NCBI GenBank assembly: GCA_903813345.2
Contig: CAIIXF020000005.1
Span: 16,557,375 to 16,621,374, forward strand
Direction of reading: 5' to 3'
DNA: 64,000 nucleotides
Source of the DNA: Owenia fusiformis
Lineage: Eukaryota > Annelida > Polychaeta > Sabellida > Oweniidae
Both the position numbers and the translations under genes were made by a program. A model generated the notes under the pieces. That model saw nothing but the letters and a program-made list of their open reading frames with translations, made no database searches and was not told the DNA's origin. Within the stretch, counting starts at the first letter, position 1; each line of letters begins with the position of its first letter. Below are positions 25,670-36,200 of this stretch, one piece after another.

Positions 25670-26047
25670 TACCCTGCGTGCAGAGTCTAGTTAAACTACA
25701 CTCTGCCTAGTAGAGACCATATTACAGTTCAGTAGCCCCGCCCCCACGACGGGTACCGGTGACAGTTTGGGTAATAAATCACTTTTGACTTACGCGCTGA
25801 CCTTTCTTCCACCAATCAGCGAGCTTGAAGAAACATACGCCAAATGCGTTCTAATTAAATATGCGCATGTCATTGGTCAATTCTGGGTTCAACGATGACG
25901 TCAGAAGGAATGACCATATATAGAACGTCGGTCAAATTTGGCCGACAAACACTGATTGGCGCGGTGAGTTCACAGGTTTATTTTAGATTGAAAGAGTGAA
26001 GACGAAGCTCTCTTTTAAGAAGTGAAGTCAAACAAATGCAAAGGGTA
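25670..26047 (+). mobile_element. nested full-length Mutator-like MITE (copy 1)
   Basis: This 378-bp copy begins taccctgcgtgcaga and ends caaagggta. It is flanked by the perfect 9-bp repeat tagtttaac (25,661-25,669 and 26,048-26,056), which is host-element sequence, so this copy jumped into the older one. It carries intact GC box, CCAAT, CRE and TATA-like motifs and no ORF. Confidence 0.92.
25736..25923 (+). promoter_or_regulatory. promoter-like motif cluster in nested MITE
   Basis: In order: GC box ccccgccccc (25,736-25,745), CCAAT (25,812-25,816), inverted CCAAT attgg (25,872-25,876), CRE tgacgtca (25,896-25,903) and TATA-like atatatag (25,916-25,923). Downstream are a near-palindrome at 25,927-25,946 and a splice-donor-like gcg|gtgagt at 25,963/25,964. 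The motifs are seen directly. Promoter function is inferred. Confidence 0.4.
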
Positions 26048-26718
26048 TAGTTTAACTAGACTCTGCACGCAGGGTACCAGCATACCTAGTATACCAAGCC
26101 AAACCATCAGTCCAAAGTCAATGTCCCTTCCCAATATCTCTCGAGACCGACTACTTTTGACTCAAGGAGTGTAAAGAAGCATCATTATTGATGTTTACAC
26201 AAATGAAGTTGTTATAGCTGATGATGTTTTTTCAGACATTTCCCTAGATGATCCTATCTGTTCATATACACATAGCTTGCTTGTTTTAGTCGCCCCATGT
26301 GTTTATTATAAGTTCCTAATTTAGTACCGTTCAGCATGATCTTGAGGCAAGACTACATGATAAAATGGTACGTTTTGTGGAAAATTTGTTTTTACAGTTA
26401 TGGGAATATCTGATTGGGGACTGGTATAACTGGATCTTGTTATAAGTGGTCAGTCATTAAAGGAGATGTTTCTAGCAGCTTCCAATTAGAAAACCTAATT
26501 CTATTTTTTCTGCAAATGTACTTTGAAAGTTGTCCAAATAACATGGCTTAGAGCTCTTTGAAGAACATCAATATATTAACATCTCACAGTAATTTTAATC
26601 TATTAGACCTAACAGGGTGCTTATCGGAATTATTTTTGATCAGCATTACTGGGAAATGGAGCTCTTCATTGTGGGATCCACTGCAAGTATTATCCATTGG
26701 AATCTCACCAAAGCATTA

Positions 26719-27379
26719 TGGCCTAGTCACATAGCCCGGCCGATGAGGTTACGATGAGCCAGCGATGCAATTTTCACCGAACTCGGCCGAACACCGGCCG
26801 GACATCCGTGGCGTTTGTTGCTTAAAACCGCATCGGTGGTAGCTCGGTGAAATTTTAACTTCGGAGTTAAATTTCACCGGGCTCTCACCGAGCTCCCTCA
26901 TCATGTCATCGCAGCCCCATCGTAACCACATCGGAAAACACGTCGGCCGGTGCACGGCCGAGTATCGGCCGGTGTCCCGTGCATCTGAGACAACCAGAGG
27001 ACGAGGTTTTTTAACGGACAGCGGCCGAGCTCCGACCGAGCTCCGGCCGATGTGGGACAGAGCATCGGCCGGACACTGTTCAAAGCCCGTTAACAACCCG
27101 GCCGGCGATCGCACGGTGTCCTGTTACCTGCTCCGGTACCGGCCTTATTCCTTCCGATGTCCGGCCGGAGTTGCTGCCACATCGGCAGAAAAAAACTACC
27201 ATTTTGAGACAGACTCCGTACGGTCACCGGCCGGTGTTCGGTCGGTCGCCTGAAGATGTCCGGATGGAGTCCGTTCACGTCACCGAGCTCTGCTTCCGAT
27301 GAGGAGAGCTCGGTGGCACCAAAAAAATCCACCGAGTTCTACCGAGGCCGGACATCGGCCGGGCTATGTGACTAGGCCA
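26719..27379. mobile_element. 661-bp GC-rich Harbinger-like MITE (copy 1)
   Basis: Perfect terminal inverted repeats of about 27 bp start tggcctagtcacatagcccg. The element is flanked by TTA on both sides (26,716-26,718 and 27,380-27,382), fitting the TWA target duplications of PIF/Harbinger elements. The interior is packed with cggccg, ccggcc and caccgagctc words and is far richer in CpG than its surroundings. Overlapping ORFs on both strands (116-121 codons) share these words and look fortuitous. It interrupts the dispersed repeat also found at 4,735. Confidence 0.85.
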
Positions 27380-28792
27380 TTAGATACAGTGAGACTCTGA
27401 TAAATCAGAATGGGAGCTCTTGTTAATATTGCTTTTTGAAAGAGTTGCTTCCAATATGGAAATGTCCAGGAGGCCATTTATGAGAAAAGTATGGATAATC
27501 CCTGGATTAATAACCACTCTTAGTCCATTTCTTTTTAATTTTTATTATCCATCCACATGAAAAGATGGTAAAACTTGGACAGTGAATATTTTGTCATGAC
27601 AATGCTACTATGTGTGATTTCAACAATAAACTCTTGATTCTAGAGTTTTAGCCAACAATATATACCTAGAAGAGTGATACCTTATTCAATGCTACTATAT
27701 ACCCAAATTCATAACACAAATTCCCCAGATCAAACTTCCAAGTACCTTGGTTGAGTGATTGGACAAATTCAATTCTTTTTGACCCGAAGTGGCTGAATAA
27801 CATGGACTAATCAAGGATTCACACATATTTACATAGGACTATCTATATTTACTCTATGTTGATTTAAAACACCCCTGATACCTGGAAAACTATGTTTTGA
27901 AAGTCTGACTTCAGCTTGTGTTTATGGCTAGCCACTGGACATGATTCTCACCTAAGGTGTGTTATTTAATGGCACCACTGATTGCAGATTATATCAGGGG
28001 ATTTAGATAATCTGTTCCCTGTCTGCACCTCTCGTGCCATATTTTTCTTTTAGAACTACCACGAAATCATGTTTTTAAGATTGTGGCTTTATATTATCTA
28101 GACATAGACTCAATAGCTACCTTTGATTCAGACTCCCTGAGATTTTGAACTTTATAATGATAAAACATTTTTACCAATTTTTTTATGAAATAAACAACAA
28201 ATAACAGAATTCAATTACTTTTATGGATTTTAGAATTTATAAATAGATTCACTGATAGAGTCCCATAATGTCTCATTATTGCATATTTTGTGACTTCTCT
28301 CTGTGATTCCAACTTTAATTGCCAAAAGCAACAAAGATACAGCAGTTCAGCTACTGTGACTTGAGCACATGATAAATATATTGTCAGACAAGGCAATATT
28401 GCATTTGATCACAAATCAACCATAAACCATATCAACTTATAAGGCCAAAATTTCATCTTTGTACAAGACCTGTTAAACATATATACAGGCAAACTCCATG
28501 GGCATACTTAGAATTAAACTTTTTTATTTACCGTTTTCTGGCAGATTGAAGATGACTGTAAATGTCATCATTGTAAAATTTTATTTACTGCTCAATAAAA
28601 GCATTCTCCATGAGCAAACAGTGATTATAATTCTAACTGGTCCATTTCTCCTTCATCCACTTTTGAGTCATCGGTAATGCAAAAAACATTGGCCACAAAT
28701 CAAGAAAATAGTGCCATTTGTCTTAAGATAAGTGTGGAATTATAAGAAGCATTGATTTCTTGTCAAATTCTCCGTGACTTTCTAAAATAACT

Positions 28793-28794
28793 GT
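28793..28794. other. tandem-duplication junction with 2-bp filler
   Basis: The end of copy 1, aataact, is followed by gt and then the start of copy 2, tgaagatggg. The two bases occur neither after aataact at the right outer edge (44,804 on) nor before tgaagat at the left outer edge (up to 12,782). Non-templated filler with no microhomology fits end-joining or template switching. Confidence 0.8.
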
Positions 28795-29677
28795 TGAAGA
28801 TGGGTAATATAATTGCATGAGGAGCGACTATATCGTCATGTATACCATGCAATTGTTTTGTAAGATGATTACCAATTTTTGTTTGTTTTTACTTTTTTTA
28901 AATTAATAACTGCTAAAAGTAAAAATTGCTTCTTGGACAATCTTATTTCATCTTTGTTGATGGAATCATTTAATGTCCCATATTTGTGAAAATAATCAAT
29001 GTTATAATGGATAAGTGAATAATCCTAGACTTGGTTAAGTGTCTGGTAAGAGTTATTGTATAAATAAGTAAAAAGTAAAGTGAGACCTCAGGGCTACTTT
29101 AAAAAACAAGTCTGAACATGTGTTTCTATGGCAACCATGGCTTGGAGGAACCGCAACACCTCAGAGTGCTTAATTGTTGAATCTATGAGTGGAATCTGAA
29201 TTCCTGCTTGAAAAAGACAATATCCTGTAGAGCTCAAGGGATTTTATTGTGTAAGCACTCTGCTTCTGATAGCTCTACTGCAGTATTATGTTATAGGGAC
29301 GGGCATTGTAGGTGCATACAAATGAATGAGTCACTGTCTGCCGCCATGGTAGTCTGTGCAAAGATCTTGTTTCCATGTCAACAGAGAAAAAGAGGATTGA
29401 CATAGGGCATGATATGAAGAATCTTTTGAGTACCACTGGTTGTAATTAAACAGATCATCATGATCGTACAAAGTTGTTATTATTAGTTTTTATTTTAAAC
29501 TGATGTATCAGATATATTCTCTGTGGCAGATGGATGGAATATTAAGTACAATTTAAAGGGTAAAAAAACATAATGTAGCATGTGGATATCATCATGCTAG
29601 GATCTCAGAAAACAGTCTCCAGTCATATTTATTTCATATCATTATACTAATAATTTATATGAATCCCTGTATGTCAT

Positions 29678-29923
29678 TACCCTGCGTGCAGAGTCTAGTT
29701 AAACTACACTCTGCCTAGTAGAGACCATAATTTAGTAGCCCTGCCCCCACGACGGGTACCGGTGACAGTTTGGGTAAATCACTTTTGACCTACGCGCTGA
29801 CCTTCCACCAATCAGCGAGCTTGAAGAAACATACGCCAAATGCGTTCTCATTAAATATGCGCATGTCATTGGTCAATTCCGGGCTCAAAGATGACGTCAG
29901 AAGGAATGACCATATAAAGAACG
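29678..29923 (+). mobile_element. truncated Mutator-like MITE (copy 2)
   Basis: Duplicate of 13,666-13,911. It differs at 29,747, where C restores an unbroken ccccc in the damaged GC-box region (T at 13,735 in copy 1). Confidence 0.8.
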
Positions 29924-31223
29924 CTTGTTGTCAGGTATGAGCTACATACATTTTCATGACACCATCAAGTTGTGACATCAAAAGCTTTTTTGTGTCTGGC
30001 CCCGGGTGTCTGGTATTTGCATGGTATAGCCGTCAGCATTTGGTGTCAATATTGTTGCACTTTTGGAGTTGCAAATTGGTTGTAACATTTTTCATGTAAA
30101 TGCCTTGTGGCAACGTGTTATAAAATGCCAATCTGTAACTTGTAACTTCGGGTTTTTTATGTGACCTTTTTACCCACACAGTTCACAATGTAATAATCAT
30201 TATAGCTCACCTCCTACCCAATAGAGCAAGTGTAAAGTCTATCATGTCTTACAACAATCAAATCGGACTCTATACCAGAACTCCTATTTCATCCATTGTT
30301 ATCACAGTATGTAACAGGAACCCGAAATCCCACTCATATGAGCTCTTAACACATGAGTGACTCATATGATATAATGGCCATATGAGATAATAATTTCATT
30401 TCAGATGGACATCTTAATAATTCACCTTATTTGCATAAGGAGTTATATAACTGTAATCAAATTCTGAGCGTCATTTTGATTACATTTCACGCTCAAATTA
30501 ATTTAACTCAGAGTAATCCATCAATGACGTGATATTATATAAAACAATGGGCCCCAGTGTAATATATGATTGACCACATAATCATACCTCTGTGACGTTA
30601 CTTAACTATGGACATGAAGGAAATTACGAAATTTCTTGAGATTATAAATTACTGAAAAATCTGAAAGGGTATTGAAGGGACTGAATGAGTCAGACCAAAG
30701 ATCCAATGTCAGGCTAACACTAGAATTTGAACAATTGAATCGTAGTTATAAGTTCTATAAAGGATAATTGATTGTTTCCCTATTGTTTTTGTTGTTTTTC
30801 TGTTGTCGGGTTTGGGCATAATTCCAACAATCCCCTTGCATACCTCCTAGAAAGACTGGAGTGTGGGTGATTTTATTCATTTATATTGATTAAACCACCA
30901 AATTCAATTTTTATGAGTAATTTATACTAGAGTGTTTTTTTGCAATAATCTGGAGAAACTTGAGGTGATTCAAATTGATTAAATGGTTCAAGTTTTCCCA
31001 ACTGGGCATAATGCCTTGTTTCCTGATTTGGATTTTTTATCCGTCAGTTCCGTACAATCCCATGTATAGTCCCAAAATGAGGCCAATTTTAGCACTTTCT
31101 TTGGGTGCTGATTGAGATTGTATTTCAGGGAGTCCAGATTTTTCTGATAATCTTCTTTCAACAGACAAGATTAAAGTTACTATGGTGATATTTCATTTTG
31201 ATCAAACATAAGGGTAACATTAT

Positions 31224-31586
31224 CAGGCCTGTCAACTTGGGAACACCTAACATGAGTGACTTGGAAATGTTGAACACCTCCCCTCAAAATGTGGACACCT
31301 TGGTCCAAAATAGGTACAAAATATTTCGAACGGAATGCGTGACATATCCGTAATTCGCGTGAAAAGTCCGAACGAAATGCGTACGTTTTTTCCCGTCGTT
31401 CGTATTTTTGCTGTGTAGACGATCTTTTTTAGAAAATTTTCTACAGAAATATTTTTGCTTGACAATTACCAGGTAAAATGTGTATTTGCGTGACATTTTC
31501 TGTCACGCAAAAATAACTGGCGTGACTTCAAATTCTTCAGCAAATGTGTGACAAATACGCAAATTGCGGGACAGTTGAAAGGCCTG
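31224..31586. mobile_element. 363-bp MITE, CAGGCCTGTCAAC ends (copy 2)
   Basis: Duplicate of 15,212-15,574, with the same terminal repeats and cattat flanks. Confidence 0.75.
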
Positions 31587-32428
31587 CATTATGAGTGAAG
31601 TTATCATCATAATATGCAACTTCACCCAGGAGCTAATATTATTGAAATCATTCCCAATGTCGATTATGATAAACTTTATTGAGCAAAGTACAAAGTTTGA
31701 ACCATATTTTATACAGAACTTAAATCCTTGATGTTTGATAAAATCATGCATTTATTCCAGCATTGAACAGAGGCTATAGATCAACAGATATTAACGTCAG
31801 ATAATGCTGAAATATAATATTTCATGATCTCTGCAAACTTTCCTACCAGGACCCACTGGGAAATGTCTCATATTAGAGGATTTCCTCATTTTTGTGGTAA
31901 CATTTTTAATGAAATATCGGAAACAGATTTAGGTTTCATAAAACGTTGTTTGTAAAATAATCTCCTTAATGATGTATGTTTGGCTGAAAGTCAACTGTAA
32001 CAAGAGCTTTTGTTTGTAGCTAATTAGGGTATGAGGTTTGACATTCCTTAATTTATTGTTAGCATCCATGTGGATGTTGGAAATAAACAATTACAGGCTT
32101 TAGAGCTTCTGAAATATTGAGGTTCAGCTTGTTCTTTCGGTGATCAATCATTTACATTTATGCAATTACAATTATTTTGTTTTTTCCTATTGTGTTCTCA
32201 TTTTCATACTGAACCTTCATTGCCCTTTTGGAAAAATGCCAGAGACAATTAACTCATCCTTGGTCCAATGGTATTTCAATACTTTCTCCAACTGCTATAG
32301 CAGTGAAGTCCGATCTTGAAGAATGAATTTAGTCAAAGATATGCAAAATGATGATGGTTATTCCTCAAAATAACCCTAATTTCTTAAAAGTTAGATACTA
32401 TAGTAAGTTATATTCTTACATTGAGGCC

Positions 32429-32989
32429 CTATCCCATCAATGATGGCGACTTGGCAAGTAACTCTATTCCTTGGTGAGTTTTCTCAGTTTCTCCAATCCC
32501 TGTTATGCAGACGAGACTAATATGACCACCGTGACATGTCTGGCTTGAGGTGCTGAGATTACATCGTATTATATCAGCATGATCAGTAGATCCATCATCA
32601 GTGGCAGGAGGAACTTCATCAATCATCTCATGAGGTTCATCTCCTGCAGCCTTATCCAGGGTGGAGAGGTATTCTTTCTGGATCAGATAACATAATTTGC
32701 TGTTCATATTTTGTTGTTCAATTTGATATGTTTTGTTGGTATGTTTAAACATGGTATCTCCATTGTTAGATCTCTTACCATCTACATGTATTTTATCATC
32801 AGTTACAGTAACATTGCCATCATCAATCACATCATCAGTCTCATTCCCTGCAGTATTATTTCCTGCAGTGAGGTGTTCACATTCAGAGTAACATGACATA
32901 ATTCTACATTTTTCTGTATGAGTTATTTTGTAAGCAAAGACATATCCTCCTTGCGCTAAGTCGATTCGATTCCCTATTTTTATATTCAT
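32429..32989 (-). CDS. unrecognised 186-codon ORF, longer allele
   Basis: Identical to the 141-codon ORF of copy 1 through residue 141. Base 32,566 is G where copy 1 has A, which turns the TGA stop into CGA (Arg) and adds 45 codons before TAG. It is the longest uninterrupted ORF in the window, yet the composition is that of the flanking DNA and I see no domain, signal peptide or membrane segment. The extension contains CHGG and CITG but no known motif. Confidence 0.2.
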   Translation of the reverse strand: MNIKIGNRIDLAQGGYVFAYKITHTEKCRIMSCYSECEHLTAGNNTAGNETDDVIDDGNVTVTDDKIHVDGKRSNNGDTMFKHTNKTYQIEQQNMNSKLCYLIQKEYLSTLDKAAGDEPHEMIDEVPPATDDGSTDHADIIRCNLSTSSQTCHGGHISLVCITGIGETEKTHQGIELLAKSPSLMG

Positions 32990-33110
32990 TTATTCTAAAA
33001 AAGGCTAATAGTCTATAATGCTATATTTTTTCAGAAAGGTGCTCATTTGCATCGTGAAAGGTTGTTTCTTTCATTATGAATAAAGCCCCTAATTTCAGAT
33101 GCTTCCCTAA

Positions 33111-33306
33111 CATGGGCGTAGCGTCCGGTACGCTGGGTACGCACAGGCGTACCAGATGGTTGCAAATTCGCTCCAAATACAACCAAATTTCAAAAATTTC
33201 CTGGGGGAGAACCCCCACACCCCCCTGAATACTTATTTTTTGATTCACTCAACTTTTGTTCCTGTGGTGGTGGCGTACTATTTAGAAAAATAGCGCTACG
33301 CCCATG
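33111..33306. mobile_element. 196-bp MITE with CATGGGCGTAGCG ends (copy 2)
   Basis: Duplicate of 17,099-17,294, with identical termini and cctaa flanks. Confidence 0.8.
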
Positions 33307-35027
33307 CCTAATGTTTTACCCTTTCCATAGTTTGAGATCATTTTGAATAAAACCATCTTGATTCACAAGGTTTCAGTTGCTCCAACTTTGTGTTATAATC
33401 TTGGAATTTTAAGATAACAATAAAACCCCATGCTAACATTTTCACTGCTGACAACAGTATAGTGCCCATCCCTGGGAAAACATGACCTATGTTGTTAATG
33501 TGGGGGCTATCCAGCCTTGGCCCAAGAGTAATTCATTGCATTACATGAGCTGCTATGAAAGCAGTGAAGGAACAATCTTGATGAATAAGGCTACCTCACA
33601 TGATGCTTTTCTAGGAGCTGTATTTCCTGCAGACTGATAGAGACATGATTTCATATATTTCACCATCCTCCAAATATAGGGCTCCCTTCTTCCAAGAATG
33701 AGGTAACAGTTCTGGAGGACTTTTCTGTTGATATATCACAAATTTTATCAGAACATTCATTTTTTTTATTGTATCATTACTCGCATCATTACCTACCTTT
33801 TGTCACTTACCATTTGTACAAAAATATTCCCTCAATAACATGATGTTGCCTATTTCTATATCTGGACATGATGATATGAGGAAACTAATACTTTTCCTAC
33901 AAAAATTGTACATGAAACAGAAAATACCCTTTGAAGAATGTAACAAGCTTTGTAATAAAATAAGTGTAATTAGTTTATAGTCTTTGATACAAAAATGAGT
34001 TGCTAGGCAACTGTTCACAGAGTTCCAATGAAGTATCATCAACTCAAGTAAGCTAAATAAGCAAAACTCAATTACTTTTTTTCAGTTAGATGTTTTCTTT
34101 TAACATAAGCTGACTAAAATACAGATTTCATAATGTCAAGAAGATTATATACTGTCTATGATACAGTTTCTTCATCCTTCGATCACAGGGCTTCAAAATC
34201 CAGAACATATTCTTTCGTTTTACCCCCTGGACACCTGCTTAGGAGGATGCAGTTTCTTACAACCATAATTTTTATGAAGATTTAATTATTTTGTAAAGAC
34301 ATGCATCAAGCTGATGTACAAAATTCTATAATTCTATAACATATTTTTTCAATTCTCATGAATGTTTAGTGATTTGAGGGAAAATCATTTGTTCATTTGT
34401 TAGTTTCAGATTGACATATTTATTACTGGTGTATTTGATCTTGATATTTTTCAATCTTATCAGTTTTATCAAGACTACCATGTTATCAGCATTCTGATTT
34501 ATTCACTAACATCTCTATGGGGACATGAGAAGCAAAAATCATTTCACTGCCTCCAAGAAGGACATTCAGAGATATTTATGATTCAAAGTTAGATTAAAGC
34601 CAAACAGATTATTGCTTATGAAAGACTAATGTTCCTGACCCAATAGCAGGGTGTACAAGTGGATTCAGAGAGATTGTGATCGTCATGGAGATGCCAATGA
34701 AACAGATCATGTGATAGCTTTCATGGTCACTGACTCTGCTCGTAATTATGAAAGATTGTTTTATTTTATATTTCTGACAGGTGCTGTATATCATGAATAG
34801 GGTAATAAAAATAAATGGAACTTAGAAGTAGAATCAATATTGGCTCTAATTCCCCAAGTATTTTACTTGAACAGTGGGGAGCAGCCAAGAATTTTTTTCC
34901 TTTTTAAGAGGTATATTTCTTAGTCTGTTTGGTAGGAATACTGTCTAACTATCAGGCATTGCTACTTCTGAAAAACTCTTTGGATCTATTTCACAACCTG
35001 GAGACTGAGGAGGAGACTAGTCAGGGA

Positions 35028-35060
35028 GGGGGAGGGGGTCACAGGGGCTTGTAGCTGCCA
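35028..35060 (+). mobile_element. C/G-rich Mutator-like MITE end (copy 2)
   Basis: Duplicate of the solo end at 19,016-19,048. Confidence 0.5.
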
Positions 35061-35418
35061 AAGTACTTGGACTGAAGGATGGCATTGACATGTCACAAAT
35101 CCCACAGCCTTGGATTGAATAGCAAACTGAATTTACATTTATTATAATTCAGTGATCAGATTGTCTGATAATGGTCTAATTAATCAGTATGATGATAGTG
35201 CTGATTGTATATAAACAGATAATAGCTGGACCAGAAGCTCATCTTCATTACATAATTACATAATCTTGATAATTAGTGTCATCTGGTAATAAGATCACTG
35301 GTCATCTAATATGTTTCCCTCTGATCAAATAATCAATTCATGAATTATAGGGAAGCTTTTCATACTCATGTCTCTGCCTTTTCAAGCCTTTGCATTATTT
35401 TAGACTGATTTGGGAATA

Positions 35419-35462
35419 CAGTAAAACGTGTATATCTGAACACCTCTGTTCAGATATAATGG
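35419..35462. mobile_element. pogo-like hairpin fragment (copy 2)
   Basis: Duplicate of 19,407-19,450, with arms at 35,433-35,442 and 35,447-35,456. Confidence 0.6.
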
Positions 35463-35508
35463 ATATATGTTCTGATTATTTTTTGTGTTAAAGAAACCTG
35501 GAAATGTA

Positions 35509-35698
35509 CAGGCCCTTAGCCAGGGAGAAAACCTCCCCCCTCCCCTTAGCCAAATATTCTTTCAAAGACACACCGTTTTTCACCATTATGAGCACTTAAG
35601 TGATTTTGGCCATTTTTGGAACGAAATTGTCATAAGTGAAGCCCCCCTGAAATTTTTTAAAAAGTGAACCCCCTTGGCAAAACCTGGCTATGGGCTTG
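35509..35698 (+). mobile_element. 190-bp CAGGCCCGTAGCCAG MITE (copy 2)
   Basis: Duplicate of 19,497-19,686. Confidence 0.8.
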
Positions 35699-36089
35699 AT
35701 ATTAACAGTTAACACCTGCTTATATAATTTTAGTAACTTCCCCTACCATCCATTATCTCCCTCTGTTTGAACCAGTTTGGGCAGAATCATACCACACCAG
35801 AATTCAAATTACATAATTTCAATGTTGGGCCATTTTCACTCAGCATCCATAGTTGATGATCTGTTTGTCCTGAGAGACAGTTGGCTGTTAAAACAACAGT
35901 AATTAGCCCCCACTCAATCACCCCCCTCCACTCCAGTCAGCCAGCAAGGTGGAGAGAGCAGGTGTGCTGGAAACACATTAATTACAACTACTTAAGTATG
36001 TCCATTCATTGAAGCAACTGTTCACCAAATGTTTGCTAACACTTACTGAGGGATGTCAGTTCTCATGTGTTTTCGTGATATTTTTGTTT

Positions 36090-36200
36090 GATATCTCGAC
36101 TTGATTCAAAGTGTGTTTCATATTTTGATATCTTCACTTGATTCAAAGTGTGTTTCATATTTTTATACCTCAACTTGTTTTAAAGTGTGTTTCATATTTT
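36090..36200 (+). repeat. 37-bp tandem repeat, three copies (copy 2)
   Basis: Duplicate of 20,078-20,188, with no unit gained or lost. Confidence 0.85.

Larger units (their letters stand above)
25323..26076 (-). mobile_element. outer Mutator-like MITE split by a relative (copy 1)
   Basis: The outer element starts taccctttgg and ends cgcagggta, flanked by the perfect 9-bp direct repeat ccagcatac (25,314-25,322 and 26,077-26,085). Its body 25,323-25,669 stops at tagtttaac and resumes at 26,057 with its last 20 bases. Without the insert it is about 367 bp, close to family length. Together with the oppositely oriented insert it forms a near-palindrome. Confidence 0.9.
12783..28792 (+). repeat. 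copy 1 of a 16-kb direct tandem duplication
   Basis: Every part of this segment recurs in the same order 16,012 bp downstream, or 16,011 bp after position 23,766. Differences seen by eye are T/C at 13,329, T/C at 13,735, A/G at 16,554, 11 versus 10 C in the run at 23,756-23,766, C/T at 23,933, A/T at 24,536 and C/T at 25,407. The unit contains no recognised gene. Apart from the repeats and mobile elements listed separately, its long gaps (13,912-15,205, 17,300-19,015, 20,189-22,949 and 27,383-28,792) show only AT-rich sequence with short unrecognised ORFs. Confidence 0.97.

Noticed and set aside
26749-27253. Overlapping 116- and 121-codon ORFs on both strands
   Set aside because: They lie wholly inside the GC-rich MITE. 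The few stop codons follow from GC content, and both strands are open at once.
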